DNA of 64,000 nucleotides from Pegoplata infirma. Taxonomy: Eukaryota > Arthropoda > Insecta > Diptera > Anthomyiidae. The DNA is taken from contig OY992537.1 of the NCBI GenBank assembly GCA_963921195.1, positions 49,915,943 through 49,979,942 of the forward strand. Direction: 5' to 3'. Both the position numbers and the translations under genes were made by a program. Of this stretch, positions 45,641 to 54,590 are shown piece after piece; position 1 is the first letter of the stretch, and every line of letters begins with the position of its first letter. A model generated the notes under the pieces. The model saw only the letters and a program-made list of their open reading frames with translations, searched no databases and had not been told where the DNA came from.

Positions 45641-45913
45641 AAAATATGCCGCGTAATAGTGCTGACGTAATGCATCACCACTCGCGGAAAACCAAATAAA
45701 CAAAAAATGAGTAAAGTTGAAAACTTAATTAAACTGTTAATTAAATATTTAACTAATATTAAATTTTAAAACAATTAAAAATTTAATTGAAATAAAATAT
45801 TCGATATGTTATATGGCGTTAAAGGTTGAAGGTTAGATGGCGTTGAAGTTCGATCAAAAATTGATTGTTCAAAAAATTGTGTTGGCCAGTGGAAAAGCGG
45901 ATATTGCAGCTTG

Positions 45914-46370
45914 TACACTCAAAAAAACCCTTTAAAAATTACACGATAAGATTGTAACTTTTTTTTGCTACCTCCTATTTGAGAATTCCTTGTTATTTTA
46001 CAAACTTTTTACCAATAATTCTGTAATTTTACTAGCTTCTTACCAAAAAAATTGTAAATTTCAATTTTTTTGACGCGATAAATTTGCGATCTTTTTTGTA
46101 ATTTTACAATATTTTTACCAATAAAATTGTAAATTTACTTACAACTTTTTTAGCAAAATAAAACTTCAAGAAATTCTCTTAAATTTACTAGATTTTTTTG
46201 TAAAAAATCTTGGAAATTTGTAAAATTACAAGAAGAACTGTAAAATTCAAAAAAATTTAAATTTCGATCGAAAGTTATTTGTAAAAAACAAGGAAAATTG
46301 TCAAATATTGGTAAGATGGGATTACGATACTTTTTCTTGTAATTTGACATTGTTGTTTTTTGTTAGTGTA
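45914..46370. mobile_element. Inverted-repeat element, TACACTCAAAAAAA type, uninterrupted copy
   Basis: It starts TACACTCAAAAAAACCC and ends GTTTTTTGTTAGTGTA. Interior phrases TTTGCTACCTCCTATTTGAG, TTTTACCAATAATTCTG, TTTTTGACGCGATAAATTTG and TGGTAAGATGGGATTACGAT serve as a reference for the interrupted copies at 6735-8350 and 49131-51872. GTAAATTTAC-type palindromes recur inside. Minus-strand frame 46150-46350 is spurious. Confidence 0.7.
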
Positions 46371-47270
46371 TAAGCTTACAGATCTTATAAATTTTAGATC
46401 AAATCTAAACGCCATATTTTATCTAAAAGCTTTATATAGTTCATATCATGTTTTATATTGTTAGTTTTTTGTATTATTTATTATTTCGGTGTAAATAAAA
46501 ACCTCTTGTGTATTTTGGCTTTGAGCCAAACATTTTTAAATATTACTTGTTATAGTTGTTGTTTTGTTTCTAGTAGGATTTTTTTTTTAAATATTAGTTT
46601 AAAATTTTTGCAATTCTAAGGTAATTTTTCATTATACGAAAATTATTTTATTTGTTCTTCTCGTTTTTAACCCAAAAAGTTTTTGTTTTCTTTTGTTTAT
46701 GGGGGTGCTATTGTTATAATCTTCACTTTAGGATGAGGGTATATTTAAGTTTATCATCAGGTTTGTAACACATCGTAATAAAGATATACGTAAGATGAAT
46801 AAAACAATTTTTTGTTTGCAAATAGCTCATATATTTAAGCATTTGCAACAACAACTAGCATATAGTATTATTCATTTGTTAATCATATGTAAATCTGTTT
46901 TTAATATTTTTTTTGTTGATTATTTGACGATCGTGATCTTACTAACAATAAGATGGTGAAATTTTCTTCTTCTAATTCTCAATGAGAGTAGAGTCGAATA
47001 TGTATTAATATTTTTGTTTCAACACTAGCAATTTGACATTTAAATTCCTTTGGATACTTGTAGTATAAAGTTTTTATATATTCTAAATAGTCTTGACAAT
47101 AAAATCTGACAAATTCTTAAACATGGTTCGACTAAGTCTTGCACAAAAGACCAGAATAATTAAATTTAAAACAGAAAAATAATTTTCTTGAAAATAATTC
47201 TGCAAGAATAAAATAGCATCATAAAATATACTCGTGATGGCTAAAGTTTATGAAATAATTCAGCCATTCA
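46371..47270. other. AT-rich stretch without supported gene
   Basis: No open frame or RNA gene recognised. A degraded dispersed-repeat end (GATGAGGGTATATTTAAG, TTTATCATCAGGTTTGTAAC) lies at about 46731-46770 and the block 47125-47230 resembles 6355-6440. The rest is unassigned. Confidence 0.45.
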
Positions 47271-47424
47271 GTAAATACTAGAGTTGTCAACTGATTAAGA
47301 ATAATTCGATTAATCGACCAAACAAAACCAAACTCTTGTTCGATTAATTTAAAAAGGACGATTTTCGAATAACAAATAAATCGATTAATTTATGCCAATT
47401 AATAGAACAATTTTTTTTATTATG

Positions 47425-47950
47425 CCCTCCAACTACAGTATCGAAATATCGGTCCATAAAGTATATATATTATTGATCAGTGATCGATTCTAAGGCATTC
47501 TGGGTGTCTGTTTGTTCGTCTGTGGAGGGCACGATACAGTCGAAAATAAAAGAGGTATACTCCTGAAGTTTAGCACGATTATGTCTTATGGTCATAGGAT
47601 GGTTGAGTTCGTTGGCATAATCGGACGACAGTAAAAATGTTCCCCTTAAAGAACTAAAACAACACCAGAAAAACTCAATTTTTTACATGTCTTCTGACAT
47701 ATTTATTAAACAAGTGAAATATTTTTACGCCATATAAAGTTCATTGATCTGCATTTCGATCAAGATGATTAGAAAATGATATTTTTTCGGCCCGCCCGCT
47801 TTTAAGGGCGTGGCTATAGAAAAAAATACAAAATAATGATAAAAGTGTGATTTTAGGCGTAAAGAAATAAATTTGTAAACATTTATGAAGTGGGTAAAGG
47901 TGTCCTCCAACGTCCCCCGCCGACTCCCTCACCCAAAAGTAATCTAAGTT
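47425..47950 (-). repeat. Dispersed-repeat fragment and GCCCGCCCGCTTTT block
   Basis: CGAAATATCGGTCCATAAAG and TATATATTATTGATCAGTG (47449-47490) are the complement of the dispersed-repeat end. From 47515 the sequence AGTTTAGCACGATTATGTCT ... CGGCCCGCCCGCTTTTAAGG parallels 12897-13205 and 63600-63770. Frames 47725-47910 and 47741-47956 lie in it. Confidence 0.6.
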
Positions 47951-48181
47951 ATTCAATATTTTTATATATTTTTTAAATAAAAATGAGAAAAAAAAATAAA
48001 AATTACATTTTTAATTTTTTTAAATGTTGTTTTTTTATTTTTAGTATATACAATTTTTGCTTTAGAAGAGTTATTTTTGTTGGAAAACAGATTTCGGACC
48101 TTCATAATAGTATTTCTCAAATAACTTGTGAAATATATCAAATATTATGTCTGGTTTGATGTTTGATTGACCAACGATGAT

Positions 48182-48246
48182 TCTCTAAAGTCTGCTGAAG
48201 ATTCCTTAGTGGGGATGAAACTGATCAGTACAGACATACTATGAGA
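48182..48246 (+). ncRNA. Type I hammerhead ribozyme, locus 2 copy A
   Basis: Core CTGAAGA (48195-48201), GAA (48217-48219), predicted cleavage after A48230. Stem I inner GTCTG (48190-48194) pairs perfectly with CAGAC (48231-48235). Stem I outer TCTC (48182-48185) pairs with GAGA (48243-48246) across an internal loop TAAA / ATACTAT. Stem II is TCC / GGA plus a U-G pair, with a U-U at the base, 48202-48216. Stem III is the palindrome ACTGATCAGT (48220-48229), longer than at the other loci and able to form a short hairpin. Most convincing of the four by base pairing. Confidence 0.8.
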
Positions 48247-48677
48247 TGAGTAACTTTTTTAAAGCAATAAATTAAAAATACTCTATTATGACAATATCAT
48301 ATATAGAAATATTTTTGGGCCTCGAACTAGAATAAAACTCTAATCGAATATATATACATATATAAAGGCCGAATAAATACATTTTATTTTTATGTACCTT
48401 TTGGTCCTAAAAATAAAAAAACAACATTTAACACAAAGTTTAGTACGACTTATCCTACCAACACTATTGTTTGGTTAGGTACTGTTGTTATTGTAAAATA
48501 ACAGCAACACATATATTAATAATTACCGATGGTGATTTAGTATATACAATTTTTGCTTTAGAAGAGTTATTTTTGTTGGAAAACAGATTTCGGACCTTCA
48601 TAACAGTATTTCTCAAATAACTTGTGAAATATATCAAATATTATGTCTGGTTTGATGTTTGATTGACCAACGATGAT

Positions 48678-48742
48678 TCTCTAAAGTCTGCTGAAGATTC
48701 CTTAGTGGGGATGAAACTGATCAGTACAGACATACTATGAGA
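48678..48742 (+). ncRNA. Type I hammerhead ribozyme, locus 2 copy B
   Basis: Same sequence as copy A shifted by 496 bp: CTGAAGA at 48691-48697, GAA at 48713-48715, predicted cleavage after A48726. Two ribozymes in direct repeat would cut a read-through transcript into a unit-length 496-nt RNA, which is how retrozyme monomers are thought to form. Confidence 0.8.
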
Positions 48743-49459
48743 TGAGTAACTTTTTTAAAGCAATAAATTAAAAATACTCTATTATGACAATATCATATAT
48801 AGAAATATTTTTGGGCCTCGAACTAGAATAAAACTCTAATCGAATATATATTTAATTTTTTTATGTATTTTTTGTTAATAAAATATTACCTAATTTATTT
48901 TTAAGGTTTTTGTATGAATTGTTTATTTTTTTGTTAACAAGAATATTTTTAAATAACCACCTTTTTATTCGTTATTCTCTTCGATTAATCGAATATTTTT
49001 TTAGATTTATTCTTTTGATCGAACAAACAAAAACAATTATTTGAATTATTCGAACAAAATTGAAAGGCGAATAATTGACAACTCTAGTAAATACTGGACC
49101 GATGCCATGAAGTTTGAAATGGTTAAAACCACACTCAAAAAAAACCTTGTAAAATTACAAGAAAAACTTGTAAAAAATTTTTTGTTTGCTACCCCCTATT
49201 TGACAAAAATTCCTAGCACTTTTATAAGCTTTTTACCAATAATTTTGTAATTTTACAAGGTTTTTACCAATAAAATTGTAAATTTACAAATTTTTTGACA
49301 CGATAAAATTTACAAGGAGGTTTCGTAATTTTACTAGATTTTTTGCTACCTCCTATTTTACGAGAATTCCTAGTAATTTTACAAGATTTTTACCAATATA
49401 ATTGTAAATTTACAGTTTTTTTTGACGCAATTAAAATTACAAGGAATTCTCGTGAATTT

Positions 49460-50257
49460 GGTACTGCGCAATAACTCCCAAGTGACATAACTCCCCAAAA
49501 AAAAATGAAACAACTCCCAAAAATTTTACATACGATTTGGGACTTATTTCATTATGAAATTAGTCCCAGTGTAGTGGGACTTATTGCACAAATTTTGTTG
49601 GGATTTATTTCATTATGAAATAACTTCCAAATGAAAAAAACCCCAACAAATATTAGATTGGGAGTTATTTCATTTCTTGTTAAGCATTGGGAGTTATTTC
49701 ATCAATGGTGGGAGTTATTTCATTTTAATTGAAAACAATATACACCTCTGTGCAATTGTTTTTTTTTTTGCTTAAATTTTTTTCTGCCTAGCCGGCCTTC
49801 GGCCGGGCTTACAAAATCCATGCATTAAACCCACCCTCTCCGCAAAGTAAAGTTTTCTAGGGTAGCAGGCCTTTACGCTCCAATTTGATCTGCCTCAAAA
49901 AGGCCTGATAACTGAAATACTTAGCTTTGGTTTGCAGAGAGGGTGGGTTTAATGCATGGAGTATGTAATCCCTAAGCACGGCCGAAGGCCGGCTACGCAG
50001 AAAACATTTATTACAAAAAAACAATGGGAACTTATTTCATTTTCTTTGGCACTTATTTCATTGGGAGTTCTTTCATTTTTTTTGGGAGTTATTATTTTGA
50101 TTTTAAATAACTCCCAAATATTGGGACATATTTCATTTTTTCTTTGGGAGTTATTTCATTTTTTAAAGTGTGGAGTTAATTCATTTTTCTTGGAACTTAT
50201 TTCATTAGGAATTATTTCATTGGGACTTATTTCATTTGGGAGTTATTGCGCAGTACC
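49460..50257. mobile_element. Element made of GGGAGTTATTTCATT repeats
   Basis: Ends GGTACTGCGCAATAACTCCC and GGGAGTTATTGCGCAGTACC are perfect complements. Between them GGGAGTTATTTCATT or GGGACTTATTTCATT is repeated many times (rightwards after 50020 and 49525-49735), with the complementary AACTCCCAA near the left. Flanks GTGAATTT / GCGAATTC may be a decayed 8-bp duplication. It carries the GC-rich hairpin 49788-50002. The plus-strand frame 49956-50282 only reads the repeat (LISLG / FHFF peptides). Confidence 0.75.
49788..50002. repeat. GC-rich hairpin element, 215 bp
   Basis: TTCTGCCTAGCCGGCCTTCG faces CGAAGGCCGGCTACGCAGAA at the two ends, and ATGCATTAAACCCACCCTCT faces AGAGGGTGGGTTTAATGCAT inside. 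One half-arm of the same sequence (GGAGAGGGTGGGTCTAAGGC ... AAGCCGGCTACGCAGAAGAA) occurs at 53806-53896. The strong GC hairpin stands out in this AT-rich window. Non-coding. Confidence 0.75.
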
Positions 50258-50715
50258 GCGAATTCGCTATTTTTATTTGTAAACTTACGGTGGCTCGCAG
50301 CTTATTTCGTGTGAAAGATATTAGTTAGCAATCCATTCAAGACAAAGTTAACCAAAATAGACCTAATTATTATCAAATAAGTATTTTTGTAAAAAGTCCT
50401 GTGTATGTAATTAATCAAGCTTTAATTCAAGCTTAATGGCATTCAGATTGTGTAGATATTAAATGTGCTACGAGGGTCGAAATGGAAATTGAAATTATTG
50501 AAGGACCTTTTTTAGAAAATTTCTTAAAAATATTTTTAGGTCGATTTTATCCAAGCTTAACATTAAAAATTTAAAAATATTCATTTATTAAATAATTTTC
50601 CCAAAGACTTAAACAAAACTCAAAATTTTTAGAACACAGTAAAAGAAATTTGAATTTCTTGACCTGCAATTCTTTTGATCACCAATTTTTGGTAAACAAA
50701 GAAAATAATTTTTAG

Positions 50716-51202
50716 AAATTCAATTTTTCTTCTGCATTTTTTCAACTTGAACCCTTATAACAAATATAATTAGAGCCCGTGCTCGATCTGTACTTACAGA
50801 AAAAATCAAATAAAATTACTGACAAAATATGTCGCCATTAGGCACGTCTCCGAAACAGAAAAAGCAAATTCCTTCATTTGTGTCTGCAATTCCAGATCAT
50901 GTTGGTAACCCTTGCAAAATAATGTAAGAGACAAAAAAGTTGAAAGAAAGTATGAAGTGAGGTTGAGATTGCTAGAAATAGAATTGTAGTGTTGGAAACT
51001 GTCAAAATTTATTCTGTAGAAACTATAAATATTCACATATATAAAAAACAGTTTTCATTAACAAGACAAACCGACATTTAAAATCCTACTGAAGATGACA
51101 CTAACTGGGGTGTTTGAAACCGGTATAGGAAATACCAGAAATGTCTATAATTTTAAAAAATTCAATTTTTCTTCTGCATTTTTTCAACTTGAACCCTTAT
51201 AA
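50716..51202 (+). mobile_element. Non-coding hammerhead-ribozyme repeat (retrozyme-like), locus 3
   Basis: A 44-bp direct repeat AATTCAATTTTTCTTCTGCA, TTTTTTCAACTTGAACCCTT, ATAA starts at 50717 and again at 51159, so the period is 442 bp. The ribozyme (51073-51145) lies just before the second repeat. Shared blocks with locus 1: AGAGCCCGTGCTCGATCTG, CATTTGTGTCTGCAATTCC, CATGTTGGTAACCCTTGCAA. There is no coding capacity. The insert interrupts an arm of a Tc1-like foldback, so it is a mobile unit. Confidence 0.75.
51073..51145 (+). ncRNA. Type I hammerhead ribozyme, locus 3
   Basis: Core CTGAAGA (51089-51095), GAA (51116-51118), predicted cleavage after A51125. Stem I inner TCCTA (51084-51088) pairs perfectly with TAGGA (51126-51130). 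Stem I outer GACATTT (51073-51079) pairs perfectly with AAATGTC (51139-51145). The internal loop is AAAA / AATACCAG, nearly the same as at locus 1. Stem II is GACAC / GTGTT (one G-U), loop TAACTGG, U-U at the base. Stem III is the palindrome ACCGGT (51119-51124), so efficient cutting may need two RNAs or a dimer. Confidence 0.8.
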
Positions 51203-51872
51203 AAATATTAAATTGTTTAATAATTTTAGTACACCTAAGTGTATAGTAATGAGATATGAAAATAATTGAACATTTCCTTTGTTTACAAAAAATTGGTGGT
51301 CAAAAGAATTGGATGTTAAAAAATTTGGATTTCTTTGACTGCATTTTAAAAATTTTGATTTTTGCTTGGATCATTGGAAAAATTATTTGATAAATGAATA
51401 TATTTTATTGGACTATTCTTTAAATGTTTAATTTTTGATCTTGAGAAAACTCGACCTAAAAGTATTTTTAAGAAATTTTCTAAAAAACGTCTTTCAATAA
51501 TTTCAATTTCCATTTCGACCCTCGTAGCACGTTTAGTATTTACTCAATCTGGACGCCATTAAGCTTAAATAAAAGCTCGATAAGTTACCTACACAGCACT
51601 TTTAACAAAATTACTCGTTTGATAATAATTAGGTGTATTATTGTTATCTTTGTCTTAAATGGATTGCTAACTGATGTCTAACACACGAAATTAGCTGCGA
51701 GTCACTGTATCCTGGAAATTTGTAAAATTACAAAAAATTGTAAAATTACAAAAAAAAAAAAATGTAAATTTCGATCCAAATTTGTTTGTTAAAAACAAGG
51801 AAAACTGTCAAATAATGGTAAAATGGGATTACGAGATTTTCCCCAGTAATTTGACAAAGTCTTTTTTGTGTA

Positions 51873-52505
51873 TATTTAAAAATAAGCATCTGTGGACCAA
51901 AATCTTTATTTTTAAAATATTTTTCCCGTATGTTCGGGTATGAATTTTGGTCGAAAAACGTAATTTTTTCAAACTGGCCGCTGGTTGCCGACTGAAGATG
52001 CCCTTGGAAAATTTGTTCATAAATTTTCCCACAATCAGCTATTCCGCGGCCATCGTTCGGCCGGTATTACGACACGAAATTCGAAAGTTTAGATTTAAAG
52101 GGACGTTCTGGTCAGCAGCCACTGTGTATAATATGGAGGGTATCAAAAGATTCGAAATAGCATTTCCACTTGCCTTTGTGTGAATTTTTATTTAATTATG
52201 TTTTTTTTTTTTTGTTTTTTTTTTGCACAAACTGTTAGTTTTATTTCTAGAACAAATTTTCCTAATCACAACAAAACTCATAACAAAACAAAAAAATCTT
52301 ATAAAATTACTTAAATAAATATATTTTTTTTGTTTGAAACAACAAAAATATCAAAACTATTTATTATGGCAGAGATTTCGTTTGTATTGCAAAAATTTTA
52401 AATTTATTTTTAAATAAATATACATAACTCATACGTCATGTCGTCAGTATAAAACACTGTTGAACAGTTTTGGGATCATGTCTCCACCAAAGCATTTAGC
52501 AGTGG
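51873..52505. other. Mixed unassigned sequence and dispersed-repeat scrap
   Basis: The segment 52030-52190 includes GTTCTGGTCAGCAGCC and TATGGAGGGTATC and looks like degraded dispersed repeat. A plus-strand frame of 78 codons (51947-52183) is less AT-biased than the surroundings (contains KLAAGCRLKMPLENLF), but has no recognised domain and runs into repeat. I leave it uncalled. The rest is AT-rich. Confidence 0.4.
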
Positions 52506-52530
52506 TACACTAGGAAAATTATGTCATTAA

Positions 52531-53604
52531 CTGTTTGTAGTTTATTTAAAAAAGTAATCAGTAAAGTCGTTTTAAAAGAAAAATCACTTATTTTATTAAG
52601 TATTTTTTATTTTCTACTTTTTTTTTACAATTAAAAAAAAATAAATTACTGTATTAAAAATGAATTTTTCGTTACATTAAATTTTTGCAGTAAAAAATTT
52701 CTTTTATAGTTTTAATGTTTTTCAATACCAAATAAGTGAATATTCATTAGTTTTTTAAAAATTGACTGTAATTTTATTTTATTTTAAATGAAAAATCAGT
52801 GGAATGGTCTTTAAATAAAATTTCATTTCTTTTAAATGAATATTCACTGGAATTTACTAACTTAATTCTTTGAGTGTACGTATCTCCATATAAACTACAA
52901 CAAAATTTTTACATTTGACAATAACAACTAAAGGAATCCGATTATTTGATGGGCCTTTAAAAAACCTATCGACCTCTATAAAATGTTCGTATGGTTACTT
53001 TTGAAGGAATTTTTTTAGAGCTACACTCAAAATATTTTGTAGGCAAAAACAAATGAAAAACACATTTAAAACCAGTGAATAAACAATTGAAAACCATCCC
53101 AGTAATTATTCATTTGTTTCAACAAACATCAACATTTATTTTTTAATGTTGTCAAAATTTTCTAAAATAAATAACATTAAACATTAAAAAATTACGTTTT
53201 TTCATTCTTTTTTACCAACAAATTCGAAAAAAATAACCTACAAAAACATTAAAAATTAATGATAGTTCTCTTATTTTTACCAACAAATTCCAAAAAAAAA
53301 AATAACCTACGAAAGCATTAAAAATTAATGATTTAGTAGGTTATTTTTTACAATTTTCTATTGAAATATTTTTTTTTTTTAAAATGTTTAATAAAATTTT
53401 TAGGGGATCGATCAGTAGTTTTTACTTACGGAACAATAATAAATGACTTTAAAAATTAAATATTAATAAAAGTCTTTATTTTTTAGTGTGTTATTTTTGA
53501 AACAAAGGACAGAAGTAGTCATTAATAAAAACTGAACATCAAACAAATGTTTTTTTCTTTTAAAAACGACTAAACGTAAAATTTATAAAATAAACTACAA
53601 ACAG
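52531..53604. mobile_element. Inverted-repeat element flanked by TTAA, 1.07 kb
   Basis: CTGTTTGTAGTTTAT (52531) faces ATAAACTACAAACAG (to 53604). TTAA stands on both sides (52527-52530, 53605-53608), the target of piggyBac-type elements. Subterminal AGTCGTTTTAAAAGAAAAA faces TTTCTTTTAAAAACGACT. AATGATTTAGTAGG / AACCTACAAAAACATTAAAA repeats lie inside. The right arm of the outer element also has CTG after TTAA, so the boundary could be shifted. Confidence 0.6.
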
Positions 53605-53805
53605 TTAAGGCTCAAAAAATTTTATGAAAAATCGCCCAAATGCAAAATCGCCCAAAAAATATGAAAAATTACCCAAAAAGAAAAATACGAATCTTCGCCC
53701 AAAATTAACGAAAAAAAGCCCAAAAAGAAATGAAAAATGGCCCAAAATAAAATAAAAAAATATTTTTTCTAACACATTTTTTCCAAAACACATACTACAC
53801 AGAAA

Positions 53806-53896
53806 AGCTTTCTTTTGCGGAGAGGGTGGGTCTAAGGCAGGAATTTGTAACCCTAAGCCCGGCCAAAAGCCGGCTACGCAGAAGAACTTTAAGTAA
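53806..53896 (+). repeat. Half-arm of the GC-rich hairpin repeat
   Basis: GCGGAGAGGGTGGGTCTAAG and AAGCCCGGCCAAAAGCCGGC, TACGCAGAA match the right half of 49788-50002. The left half is absent. Confidence 0.7.
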
Positions 53897-53962
53897 AAGA
53901 CAAAAACTTTTAAGATAAGACCATAGGTTACATGGTTTTTTTTTATTTTTATAGATATAGAT

Positions 53963-54160
53963 CGGGGGGCCCCGTAGGCTAGTTGGTAGCGTGCTAGCCT
54001 TTGAACATCGGGGTCGTGGGTTCGATTCCCACCAGAACCCTTGGTATTTTCGCTACAACGAGACGACGGTCATTGTTACCAGTTCTCGGTTAGGTTGAAG
54101 TTATTAAAAATGAGTTGTAAATAAAAAGAAAGAATAAATAAAAATAATTGATCATCATCA
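53963..54160 (+). mobile_element. tRNA-derived SINE, copy 1
   Basis: The head has an A box TAGGCTAGTTGG (53975-53986) and a perfect B box GGTTCGATTCC (54019-54029) within a perfect T arm GTGGG / CCCAC. The acceptor and anticodon stems do not pair well, so it is not a functional tRNA gene. The body ACGAGACGACGGTCATTG, CTCGGTTAGGTTGAAG and an A-rich tail (ATAAAAAGAAAGAATAAATA) follow. A second, head-truncated copy lies at 54478-54590. Confidence 0.7.
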
Positions 54161-54297
54161 TAGTTCTAAAAATAGATTTAAAAAAAAAAAAAAATAGATA
54201 TAGATCGTTGTTTTGAGAATACAGCCCGTCAAATGCATAAGTAATTGATGTAAAAGTTTTAAGTATAGTAGTTTTAAGTGTATTGGAATTAGCTGGG

Positions 54298-54391
54298 ATG
54301 AAAGCGCCGCAGGGGAAAATTTTTTTTTTGTTTATCGCGCGATTTTTTGTTAAAATTTGCTGGTAAAATTTTTCGTCTGCGGCGCTTTCAT
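54298..54391. repeat. GC-stemmed hairpin, 94 bp
   Basis: ATGAAAGCGCCGCAG (54298-54312) and CTGCGGCGCTTTCAT (54377-54391) are perfect complements around an AT-rich loop with TTATCGCGCGAT. It lies between the two SINE copies. Could be a small inverted-repeat element. The minus-strand frame 54090-54533 spans SINE plus hairpin and is not a gene. Confidence 0.55.
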
Positions 54392-54477
54392 CGAAATTCC
54401 ATGCTGTTTTAAAATTCATTACTCTTGATTTTCTACTGCGCTGCGATAGATTAATATATAGCGTAGTAATCTGCATG

Positions 54478-54590
54478 TAAGAGCGGGGGTTTTGGGTTCG
54501 ATTCCCACCAGAGCCTTTGTATGTTAGCAACAAAGGATCGGTTTTGCTTCAGCTTATTCTTGGTTAGTTGAATATATAATTTATAAAAAA
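54478..54590 (+). mobile_element. tRNA-derived SINE, copy 2 (5'-truncated)
   Basis: B box GGTTCGATTCC (54495-54505) followed by CACCAGAGCC and CTTGGTTAGTTGAATATA, matching copy 1 with many changes. The A box half is missing or unrecognisable. Tail is A-rich. Confidence 0.55.

Larger units (their letters stand above)
48041..48851 (+). mobile_element. Non-coding hammerhead-ribozyme repeat (retrozyme-like), locus 2
   Basis: A 315-bp sequence occurs twice as direct repeats (48041-48355 and 48537-48851) with only one or two differences, separated by 181 bp, so the period is 496 bp. Each copy carries a complete hammerhead motif (48182-48246, 48678-48742). There is no open frame, no tRNA primer site or TG..CA ends as in an LTR retrotransposon, and no GIY-YIG or reverse transcriptase. 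Near-identity of the copies implies recent formation, for example by reverse transcription of a multimeric or circular RNA. It lies inside the hAT-like element 47279-49086. Confidence 0.75.
47279..49086. mobile_element. hAT-like element, 1.8 kb, 8-bp target duplication
   Basis: Ends TAGAGTTGTCAACTGATTAA and TTGACAACTCTA; exact octamer GTAAATAC on both sides (47271-47278, 49087-49094). Subterminal TTCGATTAATCGA / ATTCGAACA-type motifs at both ends (47300-47400, 48975-49060). It contains a minus-strand dispersed-repeat fragment, a GCCCGCCCGCTTTT block and the duplicated hammerhead repeat. No transposase survives. Confidence 0.9.
50288..51707. mobile_element. Tc1-like foldback element containing a ribozyme repeat
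   Basis: Left CGGTGGCTCGCAGC and, from the right, CAGTGACTCGCAGC, with TA on both sides (50286-50287, 51708-51709). The arms are inverted copies (AAGCTTAATGGCATTCAGAT against ATCTGGACGCCATTAAGCTT) and are related to the element 4888-5549. The left arm is interrupted at about 50716 by the 487-bp hammerhead repeat. The minus-strand frame 50806-51036 lies in that insert. Confidence 0.8.
49131..51872. mobile_element. Inverted-repeat element, TACACTCAAAAAAA type, with two insertions
   Basis: The outer left part (49131-49459: ACACTCAAAAAAAACCTTGT, TTGCTACCCCCTATTTGAC, TTTTTGACACGATAAAATTT) and the outer right part (51710-51872: GGAAATTTGTAAAATTAC, TGGTAAAATGGGATTACGAG, TTTTTTGTGTAT) together match the uninterrupted copy 45914-46370. 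The elements 49460-50257 and 50288-51707 are therefore later insertions. Frames 49041-49250 and 51829-52032 cross edges. Confidence 0.75.

Noticed and set aside
48041..48851. Solo or paired LTRs of an LTR retrotransposon
   Set aside because: No TG...CA ends, no primer-binding site or polypurine tract, only 181 bp between repeats, and each repeat has a hammerhead motif instead.
51143..51145. GTC as the hammerhead cleavage triplet at locus 3
   Set aside because: I first placed stem III out to this GTC, but the loop would be unpaired. The GTA after ACCGGT gives perfect stem I pairing, and GTC is instead part of the outer stem I, consistently at locus 1 too.
51992..52030. Another CTGAAGA followed by GAAA
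   Set aside because: No stem II, no stem I partner and no NUH triplet in place, so chance.
51947..52183. Plus-strand 78-codon frame with less biased composition
   Set aside because: Runs into degraded dispersed repeat (GGAGGGTATC) and has no recognised domain; kept only as a note in the spacer entry.
53964..54040. Functional tRNA gene
   Set aside because: Good A and B boxes and T arm, but acceptor and anticodon stems fail; it is the head of a SINE.
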